Source of the DNA: Centroberyx gerrardi
Taxonomy: Eukaryota; Chordata; Actinopteri; Beryciformes; Berycidae
Length of the DNA: 64,000 bases
Direction of reading: 5' to 3'
NCBI RefSeq assembly: GCF_048128805.1
Contig: NC_135998.1
Coordinates: 15,041,656-15,105,655 of the forward strand
Shown: in pieces, positions 42,501 through 55,405 of the stretch
Layout: every line of letters begins with the position of its first letter
How positions within the stretch are numbered: the stretch's first letter is position 1
Made by a program: the position numbers and the translations under genes
The notes under the pieces: model-generated
What the model was told of the DNA's origin: nothing
Seen by the model: only the letters and a program-made list of their open reading frames with translations
The model's database searches: none

Positions 42501-45500
42501 CAAGTCCTCAGCTGCGGATGTCCTTTATTGTATTTTCAACAGAAGGCAGGATCCTCATGAAACTAACTGAAGACAGGTAAGAAAGCCACATACGCACAGT
42601 TACATTCAAAATGCCTTTATGATTTACTGTTTGCTTTGTTTGCTGTGCCATTCCGTTGCGATCATATCCATTTTTGTTCTAATGTTCTAAAATGCGTCAA
42701 TGTATTTCAGAGAGAAGATTCGGGCTGGGCTTGAGGAGCTGCGCATGGTGCAGCCAGGCGGAGACACCTTCATGGACAAAGGCCTCCAGAAAGTAAGTCA
42801 TCTGTTAAGTCAATGTGAAAACGATCCCTCTTACCCAACAGTATGGCATCAAACCCCTTAAATGAGGTCCATTTAAATTTATAACTGTTGAAGTCAAAAC
42901 CTCTTTTTTTTCTCTCAGGCCAGTGAACAAATATACTATGGGACTGGAGATGGTGAGTGGAATATTTTTTTCCATTTTTTTTTTTTTACACTTAATCATG
43001 CTTTCTACTGCCAAAGGCTTATATATTCATTCATCAGACCTCAATTCAAGCACACAGAAGAATCATCATATAAAGTAAGAAACAACAGAAACTACAGCTG
43101 CACTTTCCATCACATGGCACTTATGTCAAAACTATTTTTTCTAAATGATCATGTTAATTAATATAAAAAGAAATGCAATCACAACAAGAATTAACTGAAT
43201 GAGAGTGCTTTTGTTTCACTGTTTTTGAACAGCGAATATGTTTTGTTCATTTTCCTGTCAGGTTACCGGACAGCCAGTGTTATCATTGCCCTGACGGACG
43301 GTGAACTGAGGGAGAATCAGTTTGACCTGGCAGAAAGAGAGGTGAGATGAGAACCTATTGGGCACTACAATAAAATTAGAGGTTAAAGTGTTAACATTTA
43401 TTTTAAGGATATAGAAGCACTTTTAGTCATTCATCAATAGAGAATTAATTTCTGCTCTCACCCAATCCCTTCCCAAAAGCCAATAATGGTGTTTTTCAGT
43501 ATTCATCATCATGACATAATGCAACATATTCTATATTTTTGCCCCATTATGTCACTTGATATTACTGACAATAACACAGTATTGCAGAACTTGAGGTAAG
43601 GTGTTTTTTGTCTTTTGCCTCGTTTCAAATCAGGCCAGCAGAGCTCGCCAGTTGGGCGCCACGGTGTACTGTGTGGGAGTAAAAGACTTCAATGAAACCC
43701 AAGTAAATCAAACAATTAACCAATGAACTGATGGATGGATGGATGGATAGATGGATGTAAATTAATGTATGAAATGATCAAACAATTATTTACATTTCTT
43801 GACAGCTTTCGACAATAGCTGACAGCAAGGACCATGTCTTCCCTGTGAACGATGGATTTCAGGCACTGCAAGGCGTCATCGGCTCGGTATGCAGGATTGT
43901 AAAACTCTACAGATATGTTACAAAAAGCCTATTTCAGACGCATATTCTCAGTTAGCCCATCACATTATTTCACGTGCCTTTAACTCAGCTTCTTATATTA
44001 TTATTACCCATCTCAGATCCTGAAGAGATCATGCATTGAGATCCTCGCTGTAGAGCCGTCTAGCATCTGTGAAGGAGGTAAGAGAGGCACACACCACAGG
44101 AGAAAAACACAAAAACATATACTATACATTGATACTGTAATACATCCACAATTTATGTTTTAATATAATATTACTGTATATGACATATATTGTTCCAATC
44201 ATATTCCATTGATGAATATCTCAAATCTATAATATTCTAATATTAAGTCCTTGCTATGTCTAAACTCCTTTTGAAAATGTGGATTACATACTACAAGGAG
44301 AAAATGACATCATTGGTCAGTTTTATTGACTTTGTCTCATCCTACTGTAGAATCCTTCCAGGTTGTAGTCAAAGGGAACGGCTTCCTTCATGCCCGGGAC
44401 GTGCAGAAAGTTCTCTGCAGCTTCCGCATCAACGACACAGTAACTCTGAGTGAGTACCATCACACTTAGTCCAACAGTTTTCATTTAGGCCTATGACTTT
44501 TGTAGTCTAGTGGTCTTTTCCAGACAGGCAGTGATTCACTCAAATTATAGTGAATAGCAATAATAAATGTCTATCTTATTTTGTTTGGTGTCATTGTTTA
44601 AACATCTTTACACTAAGCTGACTTTGAATTATCACCAAACGTTTCACCAAATTATCATAAAAAATATAAGAACTGCTCTTTGGCTCCCCCAACCTGCCCT
44701 GCACCCCCTACAACCCCCTCACCATCATCAGTGGCAAGGCAGTTCAGATGGTGGAGAGCTTCAAATATCTTAGAATCATCCTGGACAATAAACATCATAG
44801 AGCCTGTTCTCCTCTGCTGCTCCACCTGCTCCTTCACTAACAGGAACAAACCCCTCAAAATCAAACACAGGCCCTGAGATCACTGGACTTTCCACTCCCA
44901 ACCTCACAGACCTCAACAAAAACACTGTTACTTGTAAACTACTCACTGTAGCACGTGATCCTGAACACCCCCTCAAACCATGTTTCACCCTTCTCCCATC
45001 TGGCTGCAGATACAGATCCTGGATCTGTAAAGAAGCTTGCTTCACCAGAGGCTTTGTTCCCTCTGCCATCAATTCCCTGAACAAATTATCTCAATAACAT
45101 CACAGACTACTTTTCTTTTCATATCTCTAGTGGCAATATGTCTGTGTCTATGTCTAGTTTTACTGTTCTTTATTGTTTCCCATATTCCTATTCAACTGTT
45201 CTTTCGTGTGCAGACTATGAAAAGAAAATTTCCTCTTGAAGAACAATAAAGTATCTATCTACCTATCTATAAATGGAGAAATAAGGGGATTTGAGTGTGA
45301 TTGTTACATGCATGACATATAGTATATCTTTCATCCACTGCACACTATATTGCAGCTCTTAGAAGATAACAACATTGTAAGTTTTGCAGTCAGCACCCGA
45401 ACATAATGTCAAATCCATCCAACCATTATGAACAGTATAGAATAGCAGCAGTTTTCTGCGTTCCACTCAGGAACCATTTACATCATCGAGCCAAGTTTGT

Positions 45501-48500
45501 TTTGGCCACAAGAATGGGGATGGGTGGGGGAGAGGATTTCTTTGTGGCTCACAATGATTTAAATCCCTGTCCTCCCCAAAACCATCAGCACCATCGTCCT
45601 TAGCTTTGAATCAGCTGGTATAGCACTTAAGGCTTCTCAGATGTCTAAGGGGAATGTGGATCTCATCAACGGCGAGTTCTGTCTCTGCACACACTAGACA
45701 CTCACTCATCCAGGGTAAATAAACCACAATCGCCCTTCATTTGCTTCATTTTCCGTAAGGATAGGAAGTCCAGGAATCTAATAACAAAGAATATTTTGGG
45801 GTTGAGATTTCTGAAGGTTTCTGGACTGGTAGAGGGAAAAGTAGCACACAATTGTCCCTATATTGCATCACTTTGCTTTCTTTTTCACCATTAGATGTGC
45901 ACAAACAATGTGATTGAGTTACCTTGCAATCTACTTGATATACTCTTAGTGTCACATTATTACAGTTTACCGTGATGCAAATGGTTCTGTTGTCTTAATT
46001 CTAATCCCACAGTGAAAAGACCACTGGTGGTGAGAGACACCTACCTGCTGTGCCCAGCTCCTGTTTTGGAAGAAGAGGGAACGTAAGTGACTAAACTAAT
46101 TGAATTTCTGTTTGTGGCTTTGTGTTCATGTCACAATGCCAGTTTGCTTCAGATATTGTCAGATTTAAATAAACCAAGACTTTGGTTTAGATGTAGATGT
46201 AGATTACCCGTAAGAAACTCAGAATATAAAAACATTAAAACCTGGGTCTGCCTCGTCTGATCTGAGCTTGATTGGCCATGACTAAAACTCTCAGAACGCT
46301 ACAGCATAAGTGTGTAGCTGAGCAGCATCCAACAGTATTTTTGATATGATCATCTTGAGCTGCCAGCATTACTGGTTGGCAATTTCTGTTAACATACACA
46401 CATTTTACATTCTATTGAGGCCATTCTTGGTATGCTAGCATCACTGTCTGTTTGTGTTAGACTGGCTCAGATGGTTCCAATATCAGTAATTTCATGACAC
46501 GTCCACCCTCCTAACTGTAATCACAACCTTCAGTTTTTTTTATCAAAACAAACATTGCCTAGTCATAGCTTACCATAGTAACCAATGTGGAAGAAAAAAA
46601 ATTCTCAAAAACTATGCATGACAAAACTGTTTTTAAATCAGGACCCTTTAATCTTGTAGGATTTCCACGTAAATTAGAAACAGCAAATACAGTATAATTT
46701 TTTAAATAATTTTTCATTTACCTGGAACTACAGTCAACATGTATTAGTTGATCTGCCAGTACTTCAACTGATTGTGTTCTTTTTTAATTAAACCAGCAGA
46801 TGTGTTTGACAATGCCAACTCAAGCATGTGTTTAGCCTCTAGGTGTCAGCCAAAGTACTATCTTTCTTACTTACTCTCTTACAACAGGTCTGCCACGCTG
46901 CACGTCAGCATGAATAACGGCCTGAGCTTCATATCGAGCTCCGTCACAATCACTGCAGTCAGTTGTGTAAGTACGATATGAAACAAGACAGGACTAAGAA
47001 ACTGAACTCCACCACTTAAGCTTAGGGCTAAAAGTGTTCTACCAACTTCTCTTTGGACTTCTCTGGACAAAACTGACCACATTATTGGTACTGGGTGCCA
47101 GATCAGTAGCATCATTCTATGACTGGTCAGAAGCAGAGGATTCACTACTAGAACTTGATAGGTAACAACTGACATCAAGTGTAGCTTAAGGAACTCTCCT
47201 GGACCAATCATTCCTCTTGCAGTCATTGATGGTGAAGCCAAGAGCATTGATAACAGATCCAGGATATGCAGACACCCTAAACCCTGTCCACATTGGGACA
47301 ATAGATGGTACCCATACACCACAAGAGGCTTGGATGGATGAAAGAAATGGATGAAAGGAAATAATCTTCTGTATCCAAACAAATGTGAACAAATCCTCTT
47401 GGTTGCTTTTGCAAAAACTCCAAGATCAGGAAACAAATATCTGTTACACATTGAATGGATTTGGATTTGACTCTACAGAAATACTTCCAATGGGAAGATT
47501 AAGTTAATATCATGATTTTAAAAAACAATAAACTGTCCCACAAGATGACCTAGTCAAGACATACTAGATAAGAGCAACCCAGGGACAGGCTGCCCAAACA
47601 CGGCCCAGCTATCTAACCCAGGCCCAGTTTGATCTAGAAACACAAGAGAGCTGTCACACTATTCTGAGAAGGTCCTAGAATGAGTAACAAGTAACTAATA
47701 GAGAGTAGGGCCTCCCTTTGCCTTCAGAACAACTTCAATTCTCCTTTGAATGCTGTTATACAAGTCCTGAACTGTGTGCAGTGGGATATTGGACCATTTT
47801 TCAAGAAGGAAAACCTCCAGTTCTTTGAAGGATGAAGGAGTGGAAATCTACGTCACAGTCAGCGCTCCAGAATTTCCCATAAAAGTTCAGTGGTGTTTAG
47901 ATCTGGTAACTGGGCTATGGAAGGCATTTGACTTTATTCTGGTCTTCATGAAACCACTCTTGAATTTGTTTAGCAGTGTGTAAGGGAGCATTAACATTTA
48001 GGAATATAGATACAATGTGAGGAAACAGTATATGCACTGTTGTCCTGTACCTGGTCATGGACCTCCTCATATTCCTTGGCCATTATACAACCATGCAGAC
48101 CAATTGTCAGATCTATTGACTCCTACAAGATAGCTGACCATACCATTATAGACCCACCAACATGTTTAGTGGCAACAGCCACTCTGGATTTGGATTTCTC
48201 CAAATGTAAACCTTTCTGGATGTAGGAAAAGTGAGACCACAATACAATGCTCAGGGGTCCAGGTTCTGTGCTCCTTACACCAGGTTATGCATCTTGTGCA
48301 CAGTTTTTGTTGCACAGATTTGTTGCACAGATTGTTGACACTGTGTCACAGAGTTGTTGATTCAATTCTGTGGTCATTTTTAAGGCTGTAGTTTTGTAAT
48401 GTTTAGCAATAATCCTGTTAAATGTTTTTTTTTGTGATTTTTAAGGATGTTCTCTGATAAAATAAGTTTCCAGTTTTTGTGACTGTGTATCTGCATTCAG

Positions 48501-51500
48501 GCAGCAAGCATATAGCCTCTTTGGAACTCAGACTGAGAACTTAAAAAAAAAAAATAACACATGCTACTAATTGGCATTCAACTTAATATGACTTCACTGT
48601 GTAGCTGCCTTTGTGATTGTGATTTAGTTACTTCAAAGTCAGTCCTTTTCATGTGGTGTTTCCGTTATCTTGTCCACCACCTGTATGTCACACTTCTCAG
48701 ACTGTAATAATTAGTAAACGCAACTAACAGTAGATGTCACATGTTTATTTCCCCCTCTAGTCTGATGGGACCTTTGTGGCCATAGCTCTGCTCATTCTTC
48801 TTCTACTGCTGACGGTGGCGCTGCTGTGGTGGTTCTGGCCTCTCTGCTGCACTGTGGTACGCCAGCCATCTTGGATCCTCAGAAGACTATATGGGTCTTA
48901 GTGTAAACAACATGCAATGGCAACTTTGGCCGAATTGGGCCTGAACACTTTGAAATGTGGATTATATCAATGACGGTCATTTTCTCAGTCACATTATCCA
49001 TGTTATTTCTCTGTGCCCTGTGGAAGTACAGTGCTTTGTTTAATAACTTGTGTAGATATTGGTCTGATAAGCGATTTGATGTGATACAGTTCACAATTAC
49101 AGCAAGCTGAAGAAATAATAGAATATATGGGTTTTATGTATATGACAAATTAATCATCTTTTGAGGCTTGCATCCTCCTTTTTCATCCTCACAGGTCATT
49201 CATGAACCTCCTCCTCCTCCAGTGATCGAGGACAGCTCTGTAAGTGATTTTATTTGCTCTTCACAATGGAATCACAAAAGGATATAAAAGGATTTCAACT
49301 TGTTTAAAAATATGATTACCTAGTCACAAACCAACAACAAATACTACACTTACAAATACCAGATCCATCCTATTAAAACTGTGCCAAATTATCTTTATAA
49401 AGATAATATGGTATAAGATAAATATTGAGATCAATTTTGAGATTAAGTCCCTCAGTATTCTTTAGTTTAGGTGGTAAAATTTAACCTCATATGTGGCAGA
49501 CACCACTGTTTAGGGAAATAACCATGATTTTATGTTGCATATAATAAGGTGATGTCAACATTTCCAATATGTGCTGCTGACACTTGATCATGACATTGTT
49601 CTGTACAACACCTCTACTGTGCAGCTATAGCCTCATCCACTTGCTTGACACGAGTGTGTGTCTTCTATGACAAGTTTTCCTTCTTCTCTAGGATGAAGAC
49701 GAGGATGGATACCCCAAGAAACGGTGGCCCACAGTGGACGCCTCGTACTACGGAGGCCGTGGAGTCGGGGGCATCAAGAGAATGGAGGTAAACAGAGAGA
49801 ATGGCAATCCAGATAGCAAAGTGCCATTGAATCAGCATGTAATGTTATCAGGCAGAGTTATTGAATCCACACTGATTGTACCTTAAAAGTGTTCAATATG
49901 TTAAATGTGGATACTGTATATTATCAAATATTCAGTCAATACTGACATCAACTCAAAATCAAACCCAAAAGCTCAGAATTGCCAGATACAATACTGTAAT
50001 TGAACTTAATTTGATATAAAATCAGTGCTATATAAAAAAAAACAACCTATATCCTTCTATACATTGATACATTCACGCAGATATGGGCAGTGGAGGAAAC
50101 ACACATACTGCACATGCAGAGTACCTAATTTACAGCTTACTTTTGATTTATAATAGGATTTTTTTTTAAACTCCAGTGTCTTACATAGTATAGATTTAAT
50201 TCTTATTCAATTAATATCCCATATTTGGAACCCTCCCTTTGACTCTCCATATTCTGCCCTCTCTTAGATGCATAATGTGACAAGAGGATAAAGATTTAAA
50301 GTTGAGTGATAAAGAAACAAGTCAAATTCAAAGATACCGATATCAGAGTAAACACACTAGAGTGACAGAAATTAAAGGGAAGGAAAGCAAAGTAAGCATG
50401 CAGCCTACATTGTAGTCTTCCTGATGGGCTTCTTTCCTTCCCTGGAAGGAAACTGGAGGCCAGCTTTAGGCATTTGCCTCTTACAGGGTAATTTACACTG
50501 AGAACAAGCACAAAAACTCAATTCATAGAAGGGATTCCTAGAATATACTGAATAGGTGTAACAAGTATCCCTACATCCCTACAATATGCATGCATAATAG
50601 AGAAGTACTTGGTAAAGCTGTGGATATTTTTAGAAGACAGGGGTGAGATCAGATGCAAGTAGAGCAGGAATATAGGGGAGAGGAGGAAGTGAAGCATTTC
50701 TTTATGCTGGAAGAGAGGGAGTGACTCTGTAGTCCTTACTGGGTTGGAAAGACTATTCCACAGTTGAGGAGCCAGGAGGGAGAGTTGAGTTGAGTGAGTT
50801 CACTAGTGGTAGAAGCAGAGTGCAGAGTGTGTTGCTGTAGCATGTCCAGCTGTGTGGCAGCATCATATCTGAGTTTGATACAAGCAGCCACAGTGAGGCA
50901 GTGGAGGGAGTGCAGGAGGAGGTGAATTTAGTGAGCTTCAAGACAAGGCAGATTCTGGATAAGTTGTAGTTAAGGCAGTACTCCGGGATCCCGGCCAGGA
51001 GGGATTTACAGTAGTCCAGACGGGAGATGCTCGGAGCTTGGACAAGGACCTAGGCTAAGTTTCTGCTGTCTACGTCTGATTTGTTTCTTTCCTTGTCTGA
51101 TGTTTTAGAGTGCAAACCTGCAAGATTGCGTTGTGGATGTAACACAGCAGTTGGGTGTCAAGGATTCTTGGCAGTCTGTTCAGGAGAAATTATGGTGCTG
51201 TCAGTGGTGACCGACCTCCTGCAAAGGGTTGGAAGAGCAGAGATCAACACTTCAATCTGTGTTTCAGAGGAGGGTGGAGTTAGCAGTACAGCATTGGCAA
51301 GAAAAGTATCAATACATTATCAAAATTGACAGACAGGTCTAAGATGGGAGCCACTGAGAACGAAGCCACTCTAGCAGTGTGAAGCGCTTCAGTGACTTCA
51401 TCAAGGAGGAAAGTATGTACAAGTCAAGATAAATGTACGTGTTGTTAACACAGATTATGAAATTCATTACCATATTTTGATAGACAGCTTCATTAAAGCT

Positions 51501-54500
51501 GTCATCGCTTGTCAGTGGCAGCAGCTACAGGATCCATCTGAGTGATGAAGTTCTGCACCATGAAGAACTTCCAAGGCCGATTTGATATCAGTGATTTCAC
51601 TCTTGATCACTGTTGACATTTGCTTCAGGTTTTTTAGCAGCTCTGCAAGAATTTAGGTAATTTTATGGGCAGCAAAAAAGAAAAGCAGTGGGTTTTAGTG
51701 AAACATTCTCTGAAAAGGTTGTGAAAAAAACCATTACAACAATTCTTAAAATGGCAGACTGCCCTGGAGAGTGCATCTCTTGCTGAATTTTGAAAGACAA
51801 ATACAACAAAGTGCAGCACCTCCCAAATCTTATCATTTGAGCATATTAAGGAAAGTTCACTACACTGAAAATAAGTACATATACAGCAAGAGAGCCAACT
51901 TCTATTTTCTAGTGTATTCCAGAGGCAAAAATAACTGGACTGGGCTTTGAATTAAAAGTGATGTAGACATGCTAAAGGCACCTGGATAGGACAGGAAAGA
52001 GTAAAAATAATACAAGAAAGTTGGGGAAAAGAATCAAATAGTTGGCAACAGGGAAGAATGAACATGCACTTATTGACACCAGTAAATGTGTCATTCAGTG
52101 TAGATGTTGCTGAGACACTGCTGGTCCCTGCCAATCTAAACAGAAGGAAGACTAGACATTAATTCAATATTGTGTATGTTATGCACAAAAGGCATATTAA
52201 AGACTTGGATCTGCTTGAATTTAATCTCAAAGGCAACAAATTCTTTAAGCTCATGTGCCATCAATATCCACATCTTGGTCATTTGTATGGACATGTAATG
52301 ATGGATATACCAAATACTAAAGACTAGAAAAAGTAGGTGTATGATATATATCTTATGCCTGCTTTTTCTAGTCTTTGGTATATCTGATGACCAAAACACA
52401 TTCGCATTTGTGACAAACTAACAGACTCTAACAAACTGTCACATGCTCAAGTAATGTCCATGGATACCCTTAATGTTGTTATAGTATTGATTAAATATCT
52501 GGATTTCAATGCTGAAAATGGAAGCAAATACCATTGTTGATTCATCAGTATTTTTTCCCAGTGTTTAAATAGGTTGCATAATGGAAGATTTTTCAACATC
52601 ACCTAAAAAATGACCCTTTTGACCATAATTTAATAGATCACTGATTGCATCACAGTGCGGTTTCTGCTGTTTCTGTTCAGGTCCATTGGGGAGATAAAGG
52701 CTCCACTGAAGAGGGGGCCAAACTGGAGAAAGCCAAAAATGCCCGCGTTGTGATGCCCGAAGAAGAGTTTGATCTGGTTCCACCACGGAATTTCTACAGC
52801 GGCATGCACAAACCCATCCGCCCCCAAAAGTGGTATTCCCCTATCAAGGTGTAGAAGTTAATCAGATGATGAATTAATCAATTACAGTGATAAACCTTTC
52901 ACTTACAGGACTTACGGGAATCTGTGCATGTCACTCTGCAATTTATGACAGGATGTCAGTTTTTATTTTACTTATTTTAACCATTCAGCACTTTTTATTG
53001 GTTATATAATCACATCACTGACACGGATTTGGCTGTAGTATTCAAAAAGCTGCAGAATGTTTATGTCAGTGTTTTGAGATATATTTTAAGACATGGGGTT
53101 TTATGCACATAATGTTAACACATGTAACATATGATGCCTATTCCAGATGCACTAAAACCATTTATTGCGCTGTAGGCCTCTTTCTTATGATAGTATCTAT
53201 CTATCATAGCTTAAAATAATGTTCAGTTTCCAGTGTTCCTGTGAACCATGTGTTACCAGGAAATAGTTAATGAAATTTGTTTCCTAACGTATTAGTCAGC
53301 TGGATTGACGGTAATAAGAACCAGACACGAACTGAGCTAACCCCTGGATATGGAATCTGTTGAGCTGGTGCTATTCCTAACAAAATACATTCTTTTTCCA
53401 TTGATCTGTCTTTCTCCATACAGTACATTAGTATGGCACAGAGCTTCTTAGGACATGCATCATCATTCTTGTACAAAGGCAGTGGAAGGCAAGAAAGACA
53501 GCGGAGCAGAAAGTCAGCCAGATAGGGCAAATGGGGAAAGATAAATAAGCAGAGAAGCCCCTTCTCATAGCTATGTGCTTGAACTCAAGTGGAATCTATT
53601 TAATGATAATTATTGCTGCACTGCTTGTGGATGCATACAAATGATGTGGTGACACTTTAAATTAGGGAACACACATTAACTATTAGCTATGGGTTTTTCC
53701 TCAATAGCTTAATAATTTCCCTCAATAATATTTAACACTAGCACCTTATAAGCCACATACTGAGCAACACATACTAAGAACCCAATTCATGTGCAACAAC
53801 TTCCTTACTGACTGCTATAAGCACTAATTAGAAGGCTATTGAGGGAAAACCCATAGTTAAAGGGGTATACTTATAGAATACAATAGTGCAGAATACGGTG
53901 CTAATAAGTGGTTTGTAATGACTAATAATGAACCAATTCACTATTAATATGCATGTTAATAAGCAACTTATTAATAGTTAACATGTGTTCGCTAATCTAA
54001 AGTGTTACCGATGAGGTTAATCTCCTTGTCCTAACTGGTGATCCTTTGCACAACACATTTTCTAAATTGTAAGGTCATCTCTTATCATCTTAGGGCAAGC
54101 TGGACGCTCTGTGTGTGTTCCTGAGGAAAGGCTACGACAGAGTGTCTGTGATGCGACCCCATCCTGGAGACAAGGTGAGACAAAAGCGTGATGTGAAGCC
54201 AGGGCGTGAATCTCTACTGACTTCTTTTATGGATTAATGAGACAGAATTAGTCCCTTGCTGTTGTAGGACAAACAGGCACAAGCATTCAAATGAAAGCAG
54301 TTAGTAACATTGTGAACTCACTATGTCAGCTTTTGGCAGGAAGACCTTTTACATTTTGCCAGAGTTAAAACTCTCAAAAAGACTAGAAGGGAAGTCTGGA
54401 GCTGCGGCCTCAGGCTCCGGATCAAAGAACACAGTAGAAACAGAACTGAAATCTTATCTGAATAACATTACATTTATTCCACGAACTGACAATTTAAAAA

Positions 54501-55405
54501 AAGTCACAGCTACACCTAATCATAAGAATAGGCAGACAAAGTGGCTGCAAGCGAGCCCCCAAGTGACATAGTGTGTAGACAAAGGTCATTATTAAGCAAG
54601 CTCTAATATCGTCCTGGGCCTTGAGGAATGCTCTTGTCTGCAGAAGTCATTAAGAGTAGATGATACCTGGCTCCTCCAGCTCCTAACTCCAGCATGGCTG
54701 GCTTGGCAGGAATGCTGTTTTCTTCCATGACACTCACTAACAGGACTAACACAGGCATTTCCTCTTTCCATCTACTGAAAGCGCTACCCGACTAAATCTG
54801 CCAAACAACGGCTGTGCCACAGCTTTTTCAGCTATTTTCACAGTGGAGGATTTTCTCTGCAGTTTCTTGTCTTGACAGGAGGATTTTTGCACATTTTGCA
54901 TTGCACAGTTATATTCATAACAAACGTGAGCTCATAAAACGACGACCTGTGACAAACAATTAACTAAATTTATGTGTTGAACTAACATTATTTCTCCTCA
55001 TTACAGGGCAGATGCATTAACTTCACCCGTGGAAAATCCTACTCTGCTCCTCGCTATCCAATCTACAACCATCCCTCCACACCCATCTACACTCTGCCTC
55101 ACAGTTACAACTGTCCTCCCTCTCAGGGCGACTTCTCGCATTTGCCCCCCTCGCCAACTTCGACGCTCCCCCCGCTGCCGTCCACTCCTCCCCCTCCTGC
55201 TACCACTCCTCCTCCTTACACCCCACCGCCAAACAGAGCTCTGCCCCCAACTAATATGAGCCCTGTCCCTGCCCCACCGACCCCACCCCCCTTCTGCTCC
55301 CCCACACCCCCTTCCCCAACTGGCTCTCTACCCCCTCCGCCTCAAGGCCCGCCCCCTTGTAGAGCTCCGCCTCCATCACGGCCTCCCCCACGTCCCACTT
55401 ATTAG
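39593..55405 (+). CDS. antxr1: Anthrax toxin receptor 1 / tumor endothelial marker 8 family receptor, complete (18 exons, 612 aa)
   Basis: Type I membrane receptor for collagen-rich matrix that couples to actin; named for its other role as a host receptor. Exons: 39593-39747, 42268-42339, 42505-42576, 42711-42792, 42919-42952, 43262-43341, 43634-43702, 43806-43886, 44017-44077, 44351-44449, 46013-46082, 46888-46966, 48761-48856, 49195-49239, 49692-49787, 52681-52848, 54094-54174, 55007-55405. All splice sites are GT-AG and phases agree. Signal peptide about 1-28; vWA domain about 45-215 with intact MIDAS (D51-x-S53-x-S55, T119, D151 in LTDGEL); Ig-like domain about 216-318 (exons 9-12); membrane span about 323-343 (exon 13) ending WWFWPLCC; conserved cytosolic domain ([22 protein letters not shown]) and a proline-rich tail in the last exon. 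ANTXR1 rather than ANTXR2 is judged from the tail and the [15 protein letters not shown] block. The tail makes it longer than human ANTXR1 (about 564 aa). Which fish paralogue is uncertain. Confidence 0.95.
41475..41585. repeat. (ACAT)n/(ATGC)n microsatellite, probable tail of a reversed LINE
   Basis: Tetranucleotide repeat with a duplicated block (gcatgcatgcattacttac appears twice). It is followed by sequence that on the minus strand reads aaatttcttcttggaggaga then ataaagtatgtatgtac, matching the form of the LINE 3' end at 45225-45270. In antxr1 intron 1. Confidence 0.7.
43726..43757. repeat. (GGAT)n microsatellite in an antxr1 intron
   Basis: About eight GGAT units with a GATA variant, 24 bp after the exon 7 donor of antxr1. 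Confidence 0.85.
44690..45272 (+). mobile_element. 3' end of a degenerate non-LTR retrotransposon in antxr1 intron 10
   Basis: Translated pieces such as [21 protein letters not shown] match the end of the reverse transcriptase region of fish LINEs, with stops between them. The end reads aaatttcctcttgaagaaca, then ATAAAGTATCTATCTACC, a 3' tail with ATCT repeats typical of target-primed insertion. Sense orientation relative to antxr1. Confidence 0.6.
46990..47460. mobile_element. Possible Harbinger-like transposase remnant in antxr1 intron 12
   Basis: On the plus strand near 47285 the sequence encodes [12 protein letters not shown], close to the V-G-x-I-D-G-T-H-I-P motif around a catalytic Asp of PIF/Harbinger transposases. 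Flanking codons are broken by stops. The 190-codon minus-strand frame over the same bases is the antisense shadow. Based on a single motif, so tentative. Confidence 0.35.
47695..48240 (-). pseudogene. Decayed Tc1/mariner transposase, C-terminal half
   Basis: On the minus strand the order of pieces matches fish Tc1 transposase: [12 protein letters not shown] text with CGCHXTCWWVYN-like degenerate frames, then [13 protein letters not shown], then [14 protein letters not shown] (equivalent of the P-D-L-N-P-I-E-N-L-W box holding the last catalytic acid), then [18 protein letters not shown]. Several stops and frameshifts interrupt it, so it is non-functional. Inserted in antxr1 intron 12. Confidence 0.65.
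50700..51320. repeat. Probable interspersed repeat in antxr1 intron 15
   Basis: Includes ccgggatcccggccaggagg and gatttacagtagtccagacg, phrases I recognise from a common teleost interspersed repeat. No intact coding frame. Class uncertain; not confirmed by search. Confidence 0.35.
52304..52384. other. 81-nt foldback, miRNA-precursor-like, in antxr1 intron 15
   Basis: The outer arms GATATACCAA / TTGGTATATC pair perfectly. A 7-nt bulge on the left (52314-52320) is followed by about 27 further pairs (52321-52347), with three G-U wobbles in antxr1-sense RNA and one mismatch. The size is that of a pre-miRNA, and it lies about 300 nt upstream of antxr1 exon 16. A small MITE is the alternative. Confidence 0.4.
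53648..54009. mobile_element. MITE-like inverted-repeat element, about 360 bp, in antxr1 intron 16
   Basis: Inverted ends: left ggtgacactttaaattaggg; right, read on the other strand, ggtaacactttagattagcg; both continue into AACACA and TTAACTATTA. The GGT(A/G)ACACTTTA start is shared with the 7307-7966 element. An interior inverted pair (tattgagggaaaacccatag against ctatgggtttttcctcaata) is also visible. No coding capacity. It ends about 85 bp before antxr1 exon 17. Confidence 0.75.

Noticed and set aside
46879..47451. 190-codon minus-strand frame, the longest uninterrupted non-exonic frame nearby
   Set aside because: It overlaps antxr1 exon 12 on the opposite strand and then runs antisense to a decayed transposase; no motif of its own.
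55029..55259. Alternative Pro/Leu-rich frame in the antxr1 last exon
   Set aside because: A frame-shifted shadow of the proline-rich antxr1 coding sequence; splice phase and the [10 protein letters not shown] ending fix the true frame.
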